Shown: positions 27,351 to 32,991 of the stretch, in pieces
How positions within the stretch are numbered: position 1 is the stretch's first letter
How the letters are laid out: each line of letters opens with the position of its first letter
NCBI GenBank assembly: GCA_009787445.1
Contig: WRFX01000009.1
Coordinates: 1 to 32,991, forward strand
Direction of reading: 5' to 3'
DNA from: Chitinivibrionia bacterium
GTDB taxonomy: Bacteria; Fibrobacterota; Chitinivibrionia; Chitinivibrionales; Chitinivibrionaceae
Length of the DNA: 32,991 nucleotides
Made by a program: the position numbers and the translations under genes
The notes under the pieces: model-generated
Told to the model about the DNA's origin: nothing
Databases searched by the model: none
What the model saw: the letters and a program-made list of their open reading frames with translations, nothing else

Positions 27351-27387
27351 AGATAATGCGAAAAAATATTAAAAGACGCCTTAATTT

Positions 27388-29283
27388 TTATTTGCAACAA
27401 TTACTTCCTATCGCGTTAGGCGCTTCTGGAAGGTTCAATTTTGCCACAAGTTTTTGAGCGATGTCTCTAAAATCATAAACATTTTTTCCGTTTGCCGAAA
27501 CAGAAGCGACAATTTGCGACGTTTTAATATCGACAATTCTTACGTCCGCTTCTATTAAGTTTTGCGCTCTCGTTAATGTTCCGACGACAGCCCATTCGGC
27601 TCCCATAATTTTCGCCTGATTTATTTCTTGCGCTTCGGTAAGTTGTTCGCCGTCTTCGTTTGTTTCGCCCGCGTTTGTTTTTGTTTCGCTATATTTTAGT
27701 TCGCTTTGCGAAAGTTCAAGCATTTGACGTTCCAAAACGATAAACGCATTCGTATTTACAAGCGCGGTCGTAAGCATCGCCGAAAGCGCTTCAAAATTAG
27801 AATACGAATACCATTGTCCTTCAAATCCGCTGTGAATAAGCGGGAAAACCGCGATTTTCTTCTTTTCGCCCTGAACAAAAGCCGCCGCTTTTTGACTTTG
27901 CGCTTCTTCGTAATTTTTTACCGCTTCGTTAATATTTGTCATAGTTGCGCCGAGTTGTATCTTTTTTACTCCGTCGGCGACCGCGCCCAATCTGTCGTTA
28001 GCCGCGCCCAAATTGGTAACGCTTCCCGAATAAATTTGTTTGCCTTTGTCGTCGGATATGGAAATTTGCGCCGTAACGCTTGAGCGCACAAATGTTCTTT
28101 GCTTTGAAAGTCCTTCAATATTTTCTTTTGGATTGTCGGAAATTTCAACTGAAACCTTAAAACAACCGCAATCGTCGTTTAATATTCCGTGACTTGAAAG
28201 CATTTCTTTTGCCGCAGATTCTATTGCCGCCGCGCCTTTTCTCAAATCGTTAGAAAGAGAAATCGAAATTTGCGCGGGCAAATCGCGAATTTTTACCGTA
28301 TACGAAAACGACGCGCTTGCGGAATTTTTTACGCCTTCCAAATCGACTTTCGCCGTATATTTATAAGTTCCGCGCAAAGTCGGCGCTTTTGAGTCCAAAA
28401 AGAAATAAACTGAACCGTTTTCGTCCGAAAAAGCGGTCGCCGTCTTTTTGTTTTTGTCGTCGAAAAGCGAAATAGAAAGATTTTCTATCGCTTGTCCGTC
28501 AGCCGTAACTTTTGCCGAAAGCGGTTCGGTAGAAATTTCTCCCGCAAAAACCGTTTGTTTGTCGCCGCCGCTCGCTACGATTTTTATGGAATTGAGCAAA
28601 TTCGCGAGTTTTCCGTCAATATCTGCGCGGGAAACGGGAATTTCTTCTTTTGCCGTAAGCGCGGTCGCGGCGGAAAGCAAAAGTCGTTCGCTTTGAATTG
28701 CCAAAATTTTCTCTTTCGCCGAGTTCAAAAGCGAAATTGCCAAAGCAATCTTTTTGTCGCTAATCGCTTTATCCGCTTGAGCGTTTATAGTTTTCAATTC
28801 GTTTTGCAATTCCGTGATTTTTGTTTTTTGAAAAGAAATAAACTTTTCTTTTTCTAAAATTGCAAACGCATAATAGTTTTCTCCGCGAACCGAAGTCGCA
28901 AGAATTTCCACTCCCGTAATGTCGCCGACGACGGAAATTCTGTTTCTCGCGCTAAAAAGCGAAGAATCCGTCGAAGCGTTATTCGACGTGATAGAAAATT
29001 CTTTGGAAATCTGCTCCGATTTCACGGTTGTAGAAATTTGTCTGCGAATTTCGATGGTGGCGTTTCTGCGCGCCGAATTTTCATCGTTTCCCATACCGAC
29101 TGCGGTAAAATACTTGTTTACGGGATATCTTATCATTTGCCCGCTTTCGACCCATTCGTCGCCCATTTGCCGCGACGGGGCAGGTTTTGTCGCCGCGTTT
29201 ACGGATTGTTTGTTTGAAGCCGCGCTAACGGATTGCGCCGCAATGATGGCAGTTGCCAGTAAGATAGCCGAAAATTTTTTCAT
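27388..29283 (-). CDS. Exported protein with LPP20-like and CsgG-like domains
   Basis: The 631-residue product has a signal peptide (ILLATAIIAAQSVSA) without a lipobox. Next is an LPP20-type segment (YFTAVGMGNDENSARRNATIEIRRQ) and a helical Gln/Lys-rich linker. An Ig-like middle region follows (about 240-340: EPLSAKVTADGQAIENLSIS, SDENGSVYFFLD). The C-terminal CsgG-like domain starts KKIAVFPLIHSG and includes NAFIVLERQMLELSQSE and AKIMGAEWAVVGTLTR. LPP20 and CsgG-like domains occur in outer-membrane and periplasmic proteins of several phyla; CsgG itself is the curli secretion pore, but pore formation cannot be assumed without the lipidated N-terminus. ATG 29283 is preceded by AAGGAG; an upstream TTG-started form is unlikely. 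The last residues are CCK. Single-gene unit with its own terminator. Confidence 0.75.
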   Translation of the reverse strand: MKKFSAILLATAIIAAQSVSAASNKQSVNAATKPAPSRQMGDEWVESGQMIRYPVNKYFTAVGMGNDENSARRNATIEIRRQISTTVKSEQISKEFSITSNNASTDSSLFSARNRISVVGDITGVEILATSVRGENYYAFAILEKEKFISFQKTKITELQNELKTINAQADKAISDKKIALAISLLNSAKEKILAIQSERLLLSAATALTAKEEIPVSRADIDGKLANLLNSIKIVASGGDKQTVFAGEISTEPLSAKVTADGQAIENLSISLFDDKNKKTATAFSDENGSVYFFLDSKAPTLRGTYKYTAKVDLEGVKNSASASFSYTVKIRDLPAQISISLSNDLRKGAAAIESAAKEMLSSHGILNDDCGCFKVSVEISDNPKENIEGLSKQRTFVRSSVTAQISISDDKGKQIYSGSVTNLGAANDRLGAVADGVKKIQLGATMTNINEAVKNYEEAQSQKAAAFVQGEKKKIAVFPLIHSGFEGQWYSYSNFEALSAMLTTALVNTNAFIVLERQMLELSQSELKYSETKTNAGETNEDGEQLTEAQEINQAKIMGAEWAVVGTLTRAQNLIEADVRIVDIKTSQIVASVSANGKNVYDFRDIAQKLVAKLNLPEAPNAIGSNCCK

Positions 29284-29353
29284 AAATACGCTCCTTAAAA
29301 GTTGATTTTGGGGGTAAAATAATATATTGCGCGAGTAAAAAAGTAAAAATTGC

Positions 29354-29444
29354 AAATTATTTCATCCCTTTTTATACGCTTATTTGATATTCGGTATTTT
29401 ATTTTAGTAACAAAGAAACCTAAAAATCGCGTTTTTATTTTATT
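29354..29444. repeat. Direct repeat, left copy, flanking the Rpn-like nuclease gene
   Basis: This 91-bp copy pairs with 30402-30493. The last 65 bp (29380-29444) are identical to 30429-30493; the first part differs by two substitutions and one base in a T-run. The shared block includes GATATTCGGTATTTTA and AGTAACAAAGAAACC and ends with a small AT hairpin around TCGCG. The copy lies in the 228-base gap between the CsgG/LPP20 gene and the nuclease gene. Confidence 0.93.
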
Positions 29445-29511
29445 TGGTTAATTTGTTTTAGAAACTAAATGTTTTGGCAAATATTATATTTATAATGAAA
29501 AGGAGCAAAAA

Positions 29512-30390
29512 ATGATAATAGCAAACCCTATATACGACGCGACGTTCAAACGGCTTTTGGAAAACGATAACGTCGCAAAATTTCTTATAGGCACAATTTT
29601 AGATTGCAAAATAATATCTCTTGAACCATATATTCAAGAGCGTACCAAATTTGATAAAATAACGGGGCAACTTACGCTTTACCGAAAAGATTTTTCCGCG
29701 ACGATAGAAACCAAAGAAGAAGGCGTAAAAAGAGTAATAATAGAATTGCAAAAAGCAAAACAATTAAGCGACATTTATCGTTTTAGAGAATATTTGGGCG
29801 CGGAATACGTAAATTCAAAACTTCCGATAATAGCAATTTACATTTTGGGCTTTAATTTATCTGTAGACGCCCCCGCTTTTGTCGCTTATCCCGAATGTAA
29901 AGATTTACGGACAAAAGAAAAATTAAACGTTCACGATAGTTTTGTCGAACATTTGACTCACAAGTCGTATTTTGTGCAAACCTGCAAGATAAAACAGAAT
30001 TTAAATACCGAATTGGATACGCTTTTATCCGTATTTGAGCAAGAAAACTTTGTATCTTCGGACAAAACTACAAAAGATTTTCCCGTTGACACTAACTATC
30101 CTGAAATAAAAGAATTGTTGGATATTTTACATTACGTCGCGGTGGATAAGGACGCGCGCAAAGAATTGGACGAAGAATTATATTATCAGCGATATGTAGA
30201 ACAAACATTCGGCGAAAAAGACAAAGAACTTGAAAAAAACAAAAAAACTATTGAAACTCTGCTTCAAGAGAAAAAAGATTTTGAAAATAGAAACAAAGCA
30301 AGCGCAAAAAAAATGAAACAACGCGGAATGTCCGCAGAAGAAATATCCGAATTTACAGGACTTTCCAAGAAAGAAATAGAAAATTTATAA
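29512..30390 (+). CDS. Rpn/transposase-like PD-(D/E)XK nuclease family protein
   Basis: The 292-residue protein opens with NPIYDATFKRLLEND, the standard start of the Rpn/transposase_31-like PD-(D/E)XK family, followed by YRKDFSATIE and RVIIELQKAKQ, which supply the D and E-x-Q of the active site, and RFREYLGAEYV. E. coli Rpn proteins are DNA nucleases that promote RecA-independent recombination; whether this relative acts so is untested. The C-terminal 80 residues are a Lys/Glu coiled coil (FGEKDKELEKNKK) ending in a helix-turn-helix-like GMSAEEISEFTGLSKKEIENL tail. AAGGAG precedes ATG 29512. Direct repeats lie on both sides. Two more nuclease genes of this general type lie at the right end of the window. 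Confidence 0.8.
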   Translation: MIIANPIYDATFKRLLENDNVAKFLIGTILDCKIISLEPYIQERTKFDKITGQLTLYRKDFSATIETKEEGVKRVIIELQKAKQLSDIYRFREYLGAEYVNSKLPIIAIYILGFNLSVDAPAFVAYPECKDLRTKEKLNVHDSFVEHLTHKSYFVQTCKIKQNLNTELDTLLSVFEQENFVSSDKTTKDFPVDTNYPEIKELLDILHYVAVDKDARKELDEELYYQRYVEQTFGEKDKELEKNKKTIETLLQEKKDFENRNKASAKKMKQRGMSAEEISEFTGLSKKEIENL

Positions 30391-30401
30391 AATATCAAAA
30401 A

Positions 30402-30493
30402 AAATTATTTCATCACTTTTTTATACGTTTATTTGATATTCGGTATTTTATTTTAGTAACAAAGAAACCTAAAAATCGCGTTTTTATTTTATT
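30402..30493. repeat. Direct repeat, right copy, flanking the Rpn-like nuclease gene
   Basis: Matches 29354-29444 in the same orientation, with 65 bp of perfect identity at 30429-30493. It begins 11 bases after the nuclease stop and ends 2 bases past the stop codon (30489-30491, minus strand) of the 58-codon gene, so that gene's last codon and stop fall in or at the repeat edge. Confidence 0.93.
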
Positions 30494-30665
30494 GAGATAA
30501 TTTAATTGATTGAGTATTTTTTTGTTTAGCGCATTCCTGTCGTTGCGCTACCAAATAATTAAAGAGCGCGTCTACGGTTGGAAATTCCGCGTCAATTTCA
30601 TCTTTAATCGCTCGCGTACCCTTTATACAATCCCAACGAAAAGTATCGTCGTTATTCATCATCAT
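30489..30665 (-). CDS. Small partner gene of the PIN-domain protein (58 codons)
   Basis: Reading the minus strand from three consecutive ATG codons (30665, 30662, 30659) gives a 56- to 58-residue product: NNDDTFRWDCIKGTRAIKDE, then IDAEFPTVDALFNYLVAQRQ and a Lys/Gln-rich tail. It overlaps the PIN gene end by 8 to 14 bases, so the two are translationally coupled. Small proteins with an N-terminal F-x-x-C-I/V-type segment are often found next to PIN-domain toxins and are suspected antitoxins; this assignment rests on position and size. It would be the downstream gene, the reverse of the usual vapBC order. The stop codon lies within the right direct repeat. Confidence 0.6.
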   Translation of the reverse strand: MMMNNDDTFRWDCIKGTRAIKDEIDAEFPTVDALFNYLVAQRQECAKQKNTQSIKLSQ

Positions 30666-31116
30666 AAACCCCCATATCTTTTGGCGAACGAATTTCTAAT
30701 TGTTTGTATCCGTTTTTTATGTTAATGGAATTATAACCTTTAATTCGCTCTACATTAACAATGTGTTTAAAATTCCAACTTACTAAAAAATCAACGCCGT
30801 TAATTGTTGCCGTCGCTATATGAACGCAATCGTCCGTACTTGTTGCGCCGACTACTTTTTCTTTTATGTATTCACCCGCTAAATCCTTACATTCCTGCGA
30901 TACCTCTACTAACTGATATTTTATGTCTTCCAAAAGATTTTTTACGTTTTCGGGCGCCTTTTTCAGTTCGTTTTTCGTTAGTTCAGAGATAAAAACATTA
31001 TATTTTCCCGATTTTATTTTTTCAAAAAGCAAGCGGGTATCCTGCATAAATATATCGTCGTAGTATCCGCCGATTACAGACGTGTCCAAATATAAGGATG
31101 ATTTTTTATTTATCAT
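30652..31116 (-). CDS. PIN-domain ribonuclease, VapC-like toxin candidate
   Basis: The 154-residue protein has the PIN acidic set: D11 in YLDTSVIGGYYDD, E45 in FISELTKNE, D95/D96 in TSTDDCVHIATA, and WNFKHIV near 114-120 where the fourth site lies. Many PIN proteins of this form are toxins that cut tRNA or rRNA, though solitary PIN proteins also exist. ATG 31116 is chosen because GAGGGA lies upstream; an earlier in-frame start at 31140 would put the conserved strand eight residues further in. A small gene overlaps its 3' end. It is divergent from the pilin gene across 285 bases. Confidence 0.85.
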   Translation of the reverse strand: MINKKSSLYLDTSVIGGYYDDIFMQDTRLLFEKIKSGKYNVFISELTKNELKKAPENVKNLLEDIKYQLVEVSQECKDLAGEYIKEKVVGATSTDDCVHIATATINGVDFLVSWNFKHIVNVERIKGYNSINIKNGYKQLEIRSPKDMGVYDDE

Positions 31117-31227
31117 TTTTCCCTCTCGTTTCTCTTTCAATTTATAATTAAAATACTATATTGCCGCATACAAATTTCAGTGTTTTTCAATCTCCCCAAA
31201 AAATTTTCACTTTTTTCACTTTTACTA

Positions 31228-31256
31228 TTGACATTTTAAAAAAAATGTTGCATAAT
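31228..31256 (+). promoter_or_regulatory. Strong sigma70 promoter for the pilin gene
   Basis: TTGACA (31228-31233) and CATAAT (31251-31256) are separated by exactly 17 bases: perfect -35, one mismatch in -10. Transcription would start near 31263, giving a leader of about 139 bases before the pilin ATG. Confidence 0.8.
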
Positions 31257-31272
31257 ATATATGAAAGGGAAC

Positions 31273-31317
31273 AATGCGGCGAATTTTTATAAAAAGAACC
31301 GCGTTTTTAAATTTTTT
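31273..31317 (+). promoter_or_regulatory. Terminator-like hairpin in the pilin leader, possible attenuator or stability element
   Basis: AATGCGG (31273-31279) pairs with CCGCGTT (31299-31305), with one T-G wobble. An inner TTTTT/AAAAA stem lies between, and TTTTTAAATTTTTT follows directly. The element starts about ten bases after the predicted transcription start. It resembles a weak intrinsic terminator, or a 5' hairpin that protects the mRNA. I found no known riboswitch core in the leader. Confidence 0.45.
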
Positions 31318-31325
31318 GTTAATTT

Positions 31326-31336
31326 AAAGGAGGAAA
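31326..31336 (+). promoter_or_regulatory. Orphan Shine-Dalgarno-like sequence in the pilin leader
   Basis: AAAGGAGGAAA is a near-perfect ribosome-binding sequence but lies 66 bases upstream of the pilin ATG, which has its own AAAGGAG at 31390-31396. No ATG, GTG or TTG follows at a usable distance; only a CTG at 31340 opens a six-codon frame. It may be a ribosome standby site or a relic. Confidence 0.4.
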
Positions 31337-31401
31337 TAACTGCAAGCAGCAGAATTCTAATAGTAGAGTAACTTGTTCAACATTTAACAAAGGAGTATGT
31401 T

Positions 31402-31881
31402 ATGAGCAAGAAAAACGGTTTCACACTGGTTGAACTGATGGTTGTTATTGTAATCATCGGTGTTTTGGCGGCGGTTGCCATCCCTAAAATGATGGCGGCG
31501 ACGAATAAGGCGAAAGCGGGCGAGGGTCCGCAGTTGTTACGTTCCATAGCAAGTATGGAAGCGGCGTACAAGGCAGAAAACGACACGTACATCTCTGCAG
31601 ATGCAGCGGAAAAAGGTCCCGCAGAAGGAGCGTGGAAAGGGCTTGGTTTTGACCAAAATCCTTTTTCAAGGTATTTTACGTTTTCCGTTACGGGTGGAGC
31701 AACCTACAAACCTGATGGCGATTATGCAGTGAGTGAGTATAAGAATGAATTTCTTGCTACTGCTGCGTTGAGCGCTGGACTTGGCGATGCGGTTGCAGGT
31801 ACAGACAATCTTACTATCAATGAAAAAGATGAAAGAGTAGGAACTGATAATATCAAGAAATTAGTTCCGAATTGGAAGTAA
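31402..31881 (+). CDS. Type IV pilin / pseudopilin-like major subunit
   Basis: The 159-residue protein begins with a class III prepilin signal, MSKKNG|FTLVELMVVIVII, with the cleavage Gly, Phe+1 and Glu+5 that prepilin peptidase and pilus assembly need. The helix continues to AAVAIPKMM. The globular part is small, has no cysteine pair and is rich in Ala, Gly and charged residues, ending NIKKLVPNWK. The short leader and MAATNKAKAGEGPQ stretch resemble pilins of Fibrobacter and relatives. AAAGGAG precedes the ATG. A near-consensus promoter and a strong terminator bracket the gene, so it is a highly expressed single-gene unit. Codon use is less A/T-biased than in the neighbouring genes, as expected for high expression. 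No pilB, pilC, pilD or pilT is in the window. Confidence 0.92.
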   Translation: MSKKNGFTLVELMVVIVIIGVLAAVAIPKMMAATNKAKAGEGPQLLRSIASMEAAYKAENDTYISADAAEKGPAEGAWKGLGFDQNPFSRYFTFSVTGGATYKPDGDYAVSEYKNEFLATAALSAGLGDAVAGTDNLTINEKDERVGTDNIKKLVPNWK

Positions 31882-31910
31882 GCGTTCAGGTTTTTGCTTT
31901 GAATTTTTGA

Positions 31911-31950
31911 AAAAAGAGAGTCGGAGAGGTTTCTTCGGCTCTCTTTTTTT
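31911..31950 (+). terminator. Intrinsic terminator after the pilin gene
   Basis: A 12-bp stem, AGAGAGTCGGAG (31915-31926) with CTTCGGCTCTCT (31933-31944) and two G-T wobbles, encloses loop AGGTTT and is followed by a T tract to 31950. An A tract on the other side means it could also stop minus-strand transcripts from the nuclease gene ending at 31964. Confidence 0.92.
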
Positions 31951-31963
31951 GGGGGTTATTTTT

Positions 31964-32788
31964 TCATTGCGCGAATGCAAATTTCTTTTTGGCTTCTTCG
32001 AGGGTGTGTCCGCTTTCTAGAAAAGCAAATATTTCCTGCCTTTCTTCTTGTCTTCCTTCTTGTCTCCATTCTTTGGCTCTACCTGTTTTAATCGCCCAAT
32101 CGTCCAAAAATTTCATCGCTTTTCTCTCTTCTATCGTCATCTCGTCTACCTCCTTCATTATATCTATATTCGCCGTCCACAGCGAAAACATTACTTCTCT
32201 TAACAAATCGTTATCGCGAGTATCCTCAAATTTTTTTACTATTTCTATTCCCTCCGGAATAGTCCAGTTGTCCCGTATAGAACTAATAAGCCAATCGCTT
32301 TGCGCAAGTTCGGAATTAACCGCCAACTGCATTGCGGGAATTTTACCCGACGACTTAATATAATAAATTCCACTATGCTTTGCCGATACTATTTTATATT
32401 TTCTTTCATTTTTTAATATCTCAAACAATTTTTCAGGTCTCTTTACCGTAACAAACGTTATAGTTGCATCGTCAAATTTTACAGAATTTTTTGACAAATA
32501 TGCGTAAAAATAACTCAAAACTCTGTCAAACGCTTCTATATTTAAAATATCCGTCGGTCCTTTGAACTCCAAAATATTATGTTTTCTGAAAAATTTCATT
32601 ACCGCGTTTTTAATAACAACGTCTTCCAAAAGTTTTATAACTACAATATCGATTCTCATCGGTTCTTTGTATAATTGATACTCGAAAATTATTTCCGTTT
32701 TGTAGTCGCGAAGAATAAATTCAACTATTTTTACAAACCATTGCGTCCATTTGTTACGCTGTTTTCTTTGTTTTGTTTCTTTTTTCAT
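31964..32788 (-). CDS. PD-(D/E)XK nuclease-like protein of the Rpn/transposase-related type
   Basis: The 274-residue protein has MRIDIVVIK followed by HNILEFKGPTDILNIEAFDR, the D and ExK of a PD-(D/E)XK nuclease fold, and ends in WAIKTGRAKEWRQEGRQEERQEIFAFLESGHTLEEA-type basic/acidic helices, a common tail in these families. It is related in fold, but not closely in sequence, to the nuclease at 29512. ATG 32788 is chosen because AAAGG lies upstream; a TTG six codons earlier is less likely. It follows another nuclease-family gene by 23 bases on the same strand, so the two are probably one operon. Function unknown; mobile or recombination-linked roles are suspected from family context. Confidence 0.7.
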   Translation of the reverse strand: MKKETKQRKQRNKWTQWFVKIVEFILRDYKTEIIFEYQLYKEPMRIDIVVIKLLEDVVIKNAVMKFFRKHNILEFKGPTDILNIEAFDRVLSYFYAYLSKNSVKFDDATITFVTVKRPEKLFEILKNERKYKIVSAKHSGIYYIKSSGKIPAMQLAVNSELAQSDWLISSIRDNWTIPEGIEIVKKFEDTRDNDLLREVMFSLWTANIDIMKEVDEMTIEERKAMKFLDDWAIKTGRAKEWRQEGRQEERQEIFAFLESGHTLEEAKKKFAFAQ

Positions 32789-32811
32789 ATTAAAACCTTT
32801 GCGCAAAAAAA

Positions 32812-32991
32812 TTATTTTTTCATTTTTTCTATTTGCTTTTTCAAGTTTTCTATTTCTTTGTTTTTTTCTGCAAGTTCTTTGTCCTTTTCAAAGAGTTTTT
32901 TGTCTTTTTCCGCAAGTTTTCTGTCCTTTTCGCCAAACATTCCTTCCATCGCTTCCTGATAATATTCTTCCTTGTCCAACTCATCCCGCGC
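32812..32991 (-). CDS. C-terminal 59 residues of an Rpn-like nuclease family protein, cut by the window edge
   Basis: The minus-strand frame is open to the last base of the window and ends TAA at 32812. RDELDKEEYYQEAMEGMFGEKD matches the corresponding part of the 29512 protein (RKELDEELYYQRYVEQTFGE), so this is the tail of a paralogue. The rest is a Lys/Glu coiled coil made of four seven-residue repeats (EKDRKLA, EKDKKLF, EKDKELA, EKNKEIE). Only 60 codons including the stop are visible. It is followed after 23 bases by the next nuclease gene. Confidence 0.75.
   Translation of the reverse strand, partial: ARDELDKEEYYQEAMEGMFGEKDRKLAEKDKKLFEKDKELAEKNKEIENLKKQIEKMKK
32848..32931 (-). repeat. 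Four 21-bp units encoding a coiled-coil heptad
   Basis: Four in-frame 21-bp units of the form GAAAARGACARARAACTY-NN-like sequence encode the EKD(R/K)(K/E)L(A/F) heptads of the partial nuclease tail. Units are similar but not identical, so recent expansion is possible but not certain. Confidence 0.7.

Noticed and set aside
29354-30493. The two direct repeats as a CRISPR array
   Set aside because: Only two copies, over 90 bp long, separated by a full gene, with no spacers or cas genes.
32675-32959. Plus-strand Phe/Ser-rich frame near the right end
   Set aside because: Its SFS/FSF pattern is the antisense of the Glu/Lys heptad repeats in the nuclease tail.

Overview
The window is about 33 kb of an A+T-rich Gram-negative chromosome. 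The mix of genes suggests a member of Fibrobacterota (Fibrobacter and termite-gut relatives) or a close Fibrobacterota/Chlorobi/Bacteroidota-group lineage. It has a full-length SprA (type IX secretion translocon), a PorV/PorQ-like barrel, BamA, two DUF5683-type envelope proteins, a type IV pilin of the Fibrobacter style and several Rpn-like PD-(D/E)XK nucleases. Housekeeping promoters look like ordinary sigma70 sites and Shine-Dalgarno sequences are common. The taxonomic call is an inference from gene content, with no 16S rRNA in view.

Region 1 (1-5981) is an accessory type I restriction-modification island on the + strand. It runs from a class III Fic AMP-transferase fused to a prophage antirepressor-like N-terminus (5' end outside the window), through hsdS and an FRG-domain gene, to hsdR. 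The reading frames overlap by a few bases or lie a few bases apart, so this is one operon; hsdM is presumably upstream of the window. hsdR is cut by a single in-frame amber codon at 5187-5189, which separates the nuclease/helicase part from the C-terminal assembly domain.

Region 2 (5989-11020) holds a PorV-like barrel, an extremely acidic small protein, a YdcF/ElyC-like DUF218 protein, a solitary Opp/Dpp-type ABC ATPase, a MATE exporter and a YoeB/Txe-type toxin-antitoxin pair. Region 3 (11025-23232) is envelope biogenesis: sprA (6.5 kb), a PAC2-family protein, bamA and two overlapping DUF5683-like genes. Region 4 (23256-29283, all minus strand) runs rng, rplU, rpmA, dsbD, preceded by a CsgG/LPP20-domain exported protein that has its own intrinsic terminator.

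Region 5 (29354-32991) is accessory again. An Rpn-like nuclease gene sits between 91-92 bp direct repeats, of which 65 bp are identical. Next comes a PIN-domain gene with a small overlapping partner of 58 codons, then a type IV pilin with a strong promoter, a structured leader and a strong terminator, then two more PD-(D/E)XK-type genes, the last cut by the window edge. The best candidates for follow-up are the Bro-N/Fic and FRG additions inside the type I R-M operon together with its split hsdR, the repeat-flanked nuclease cassette, and the pilin leader. No gap between genes exceeds 300 bases and no rRNA, tRNA or CRISPR array was recognised.
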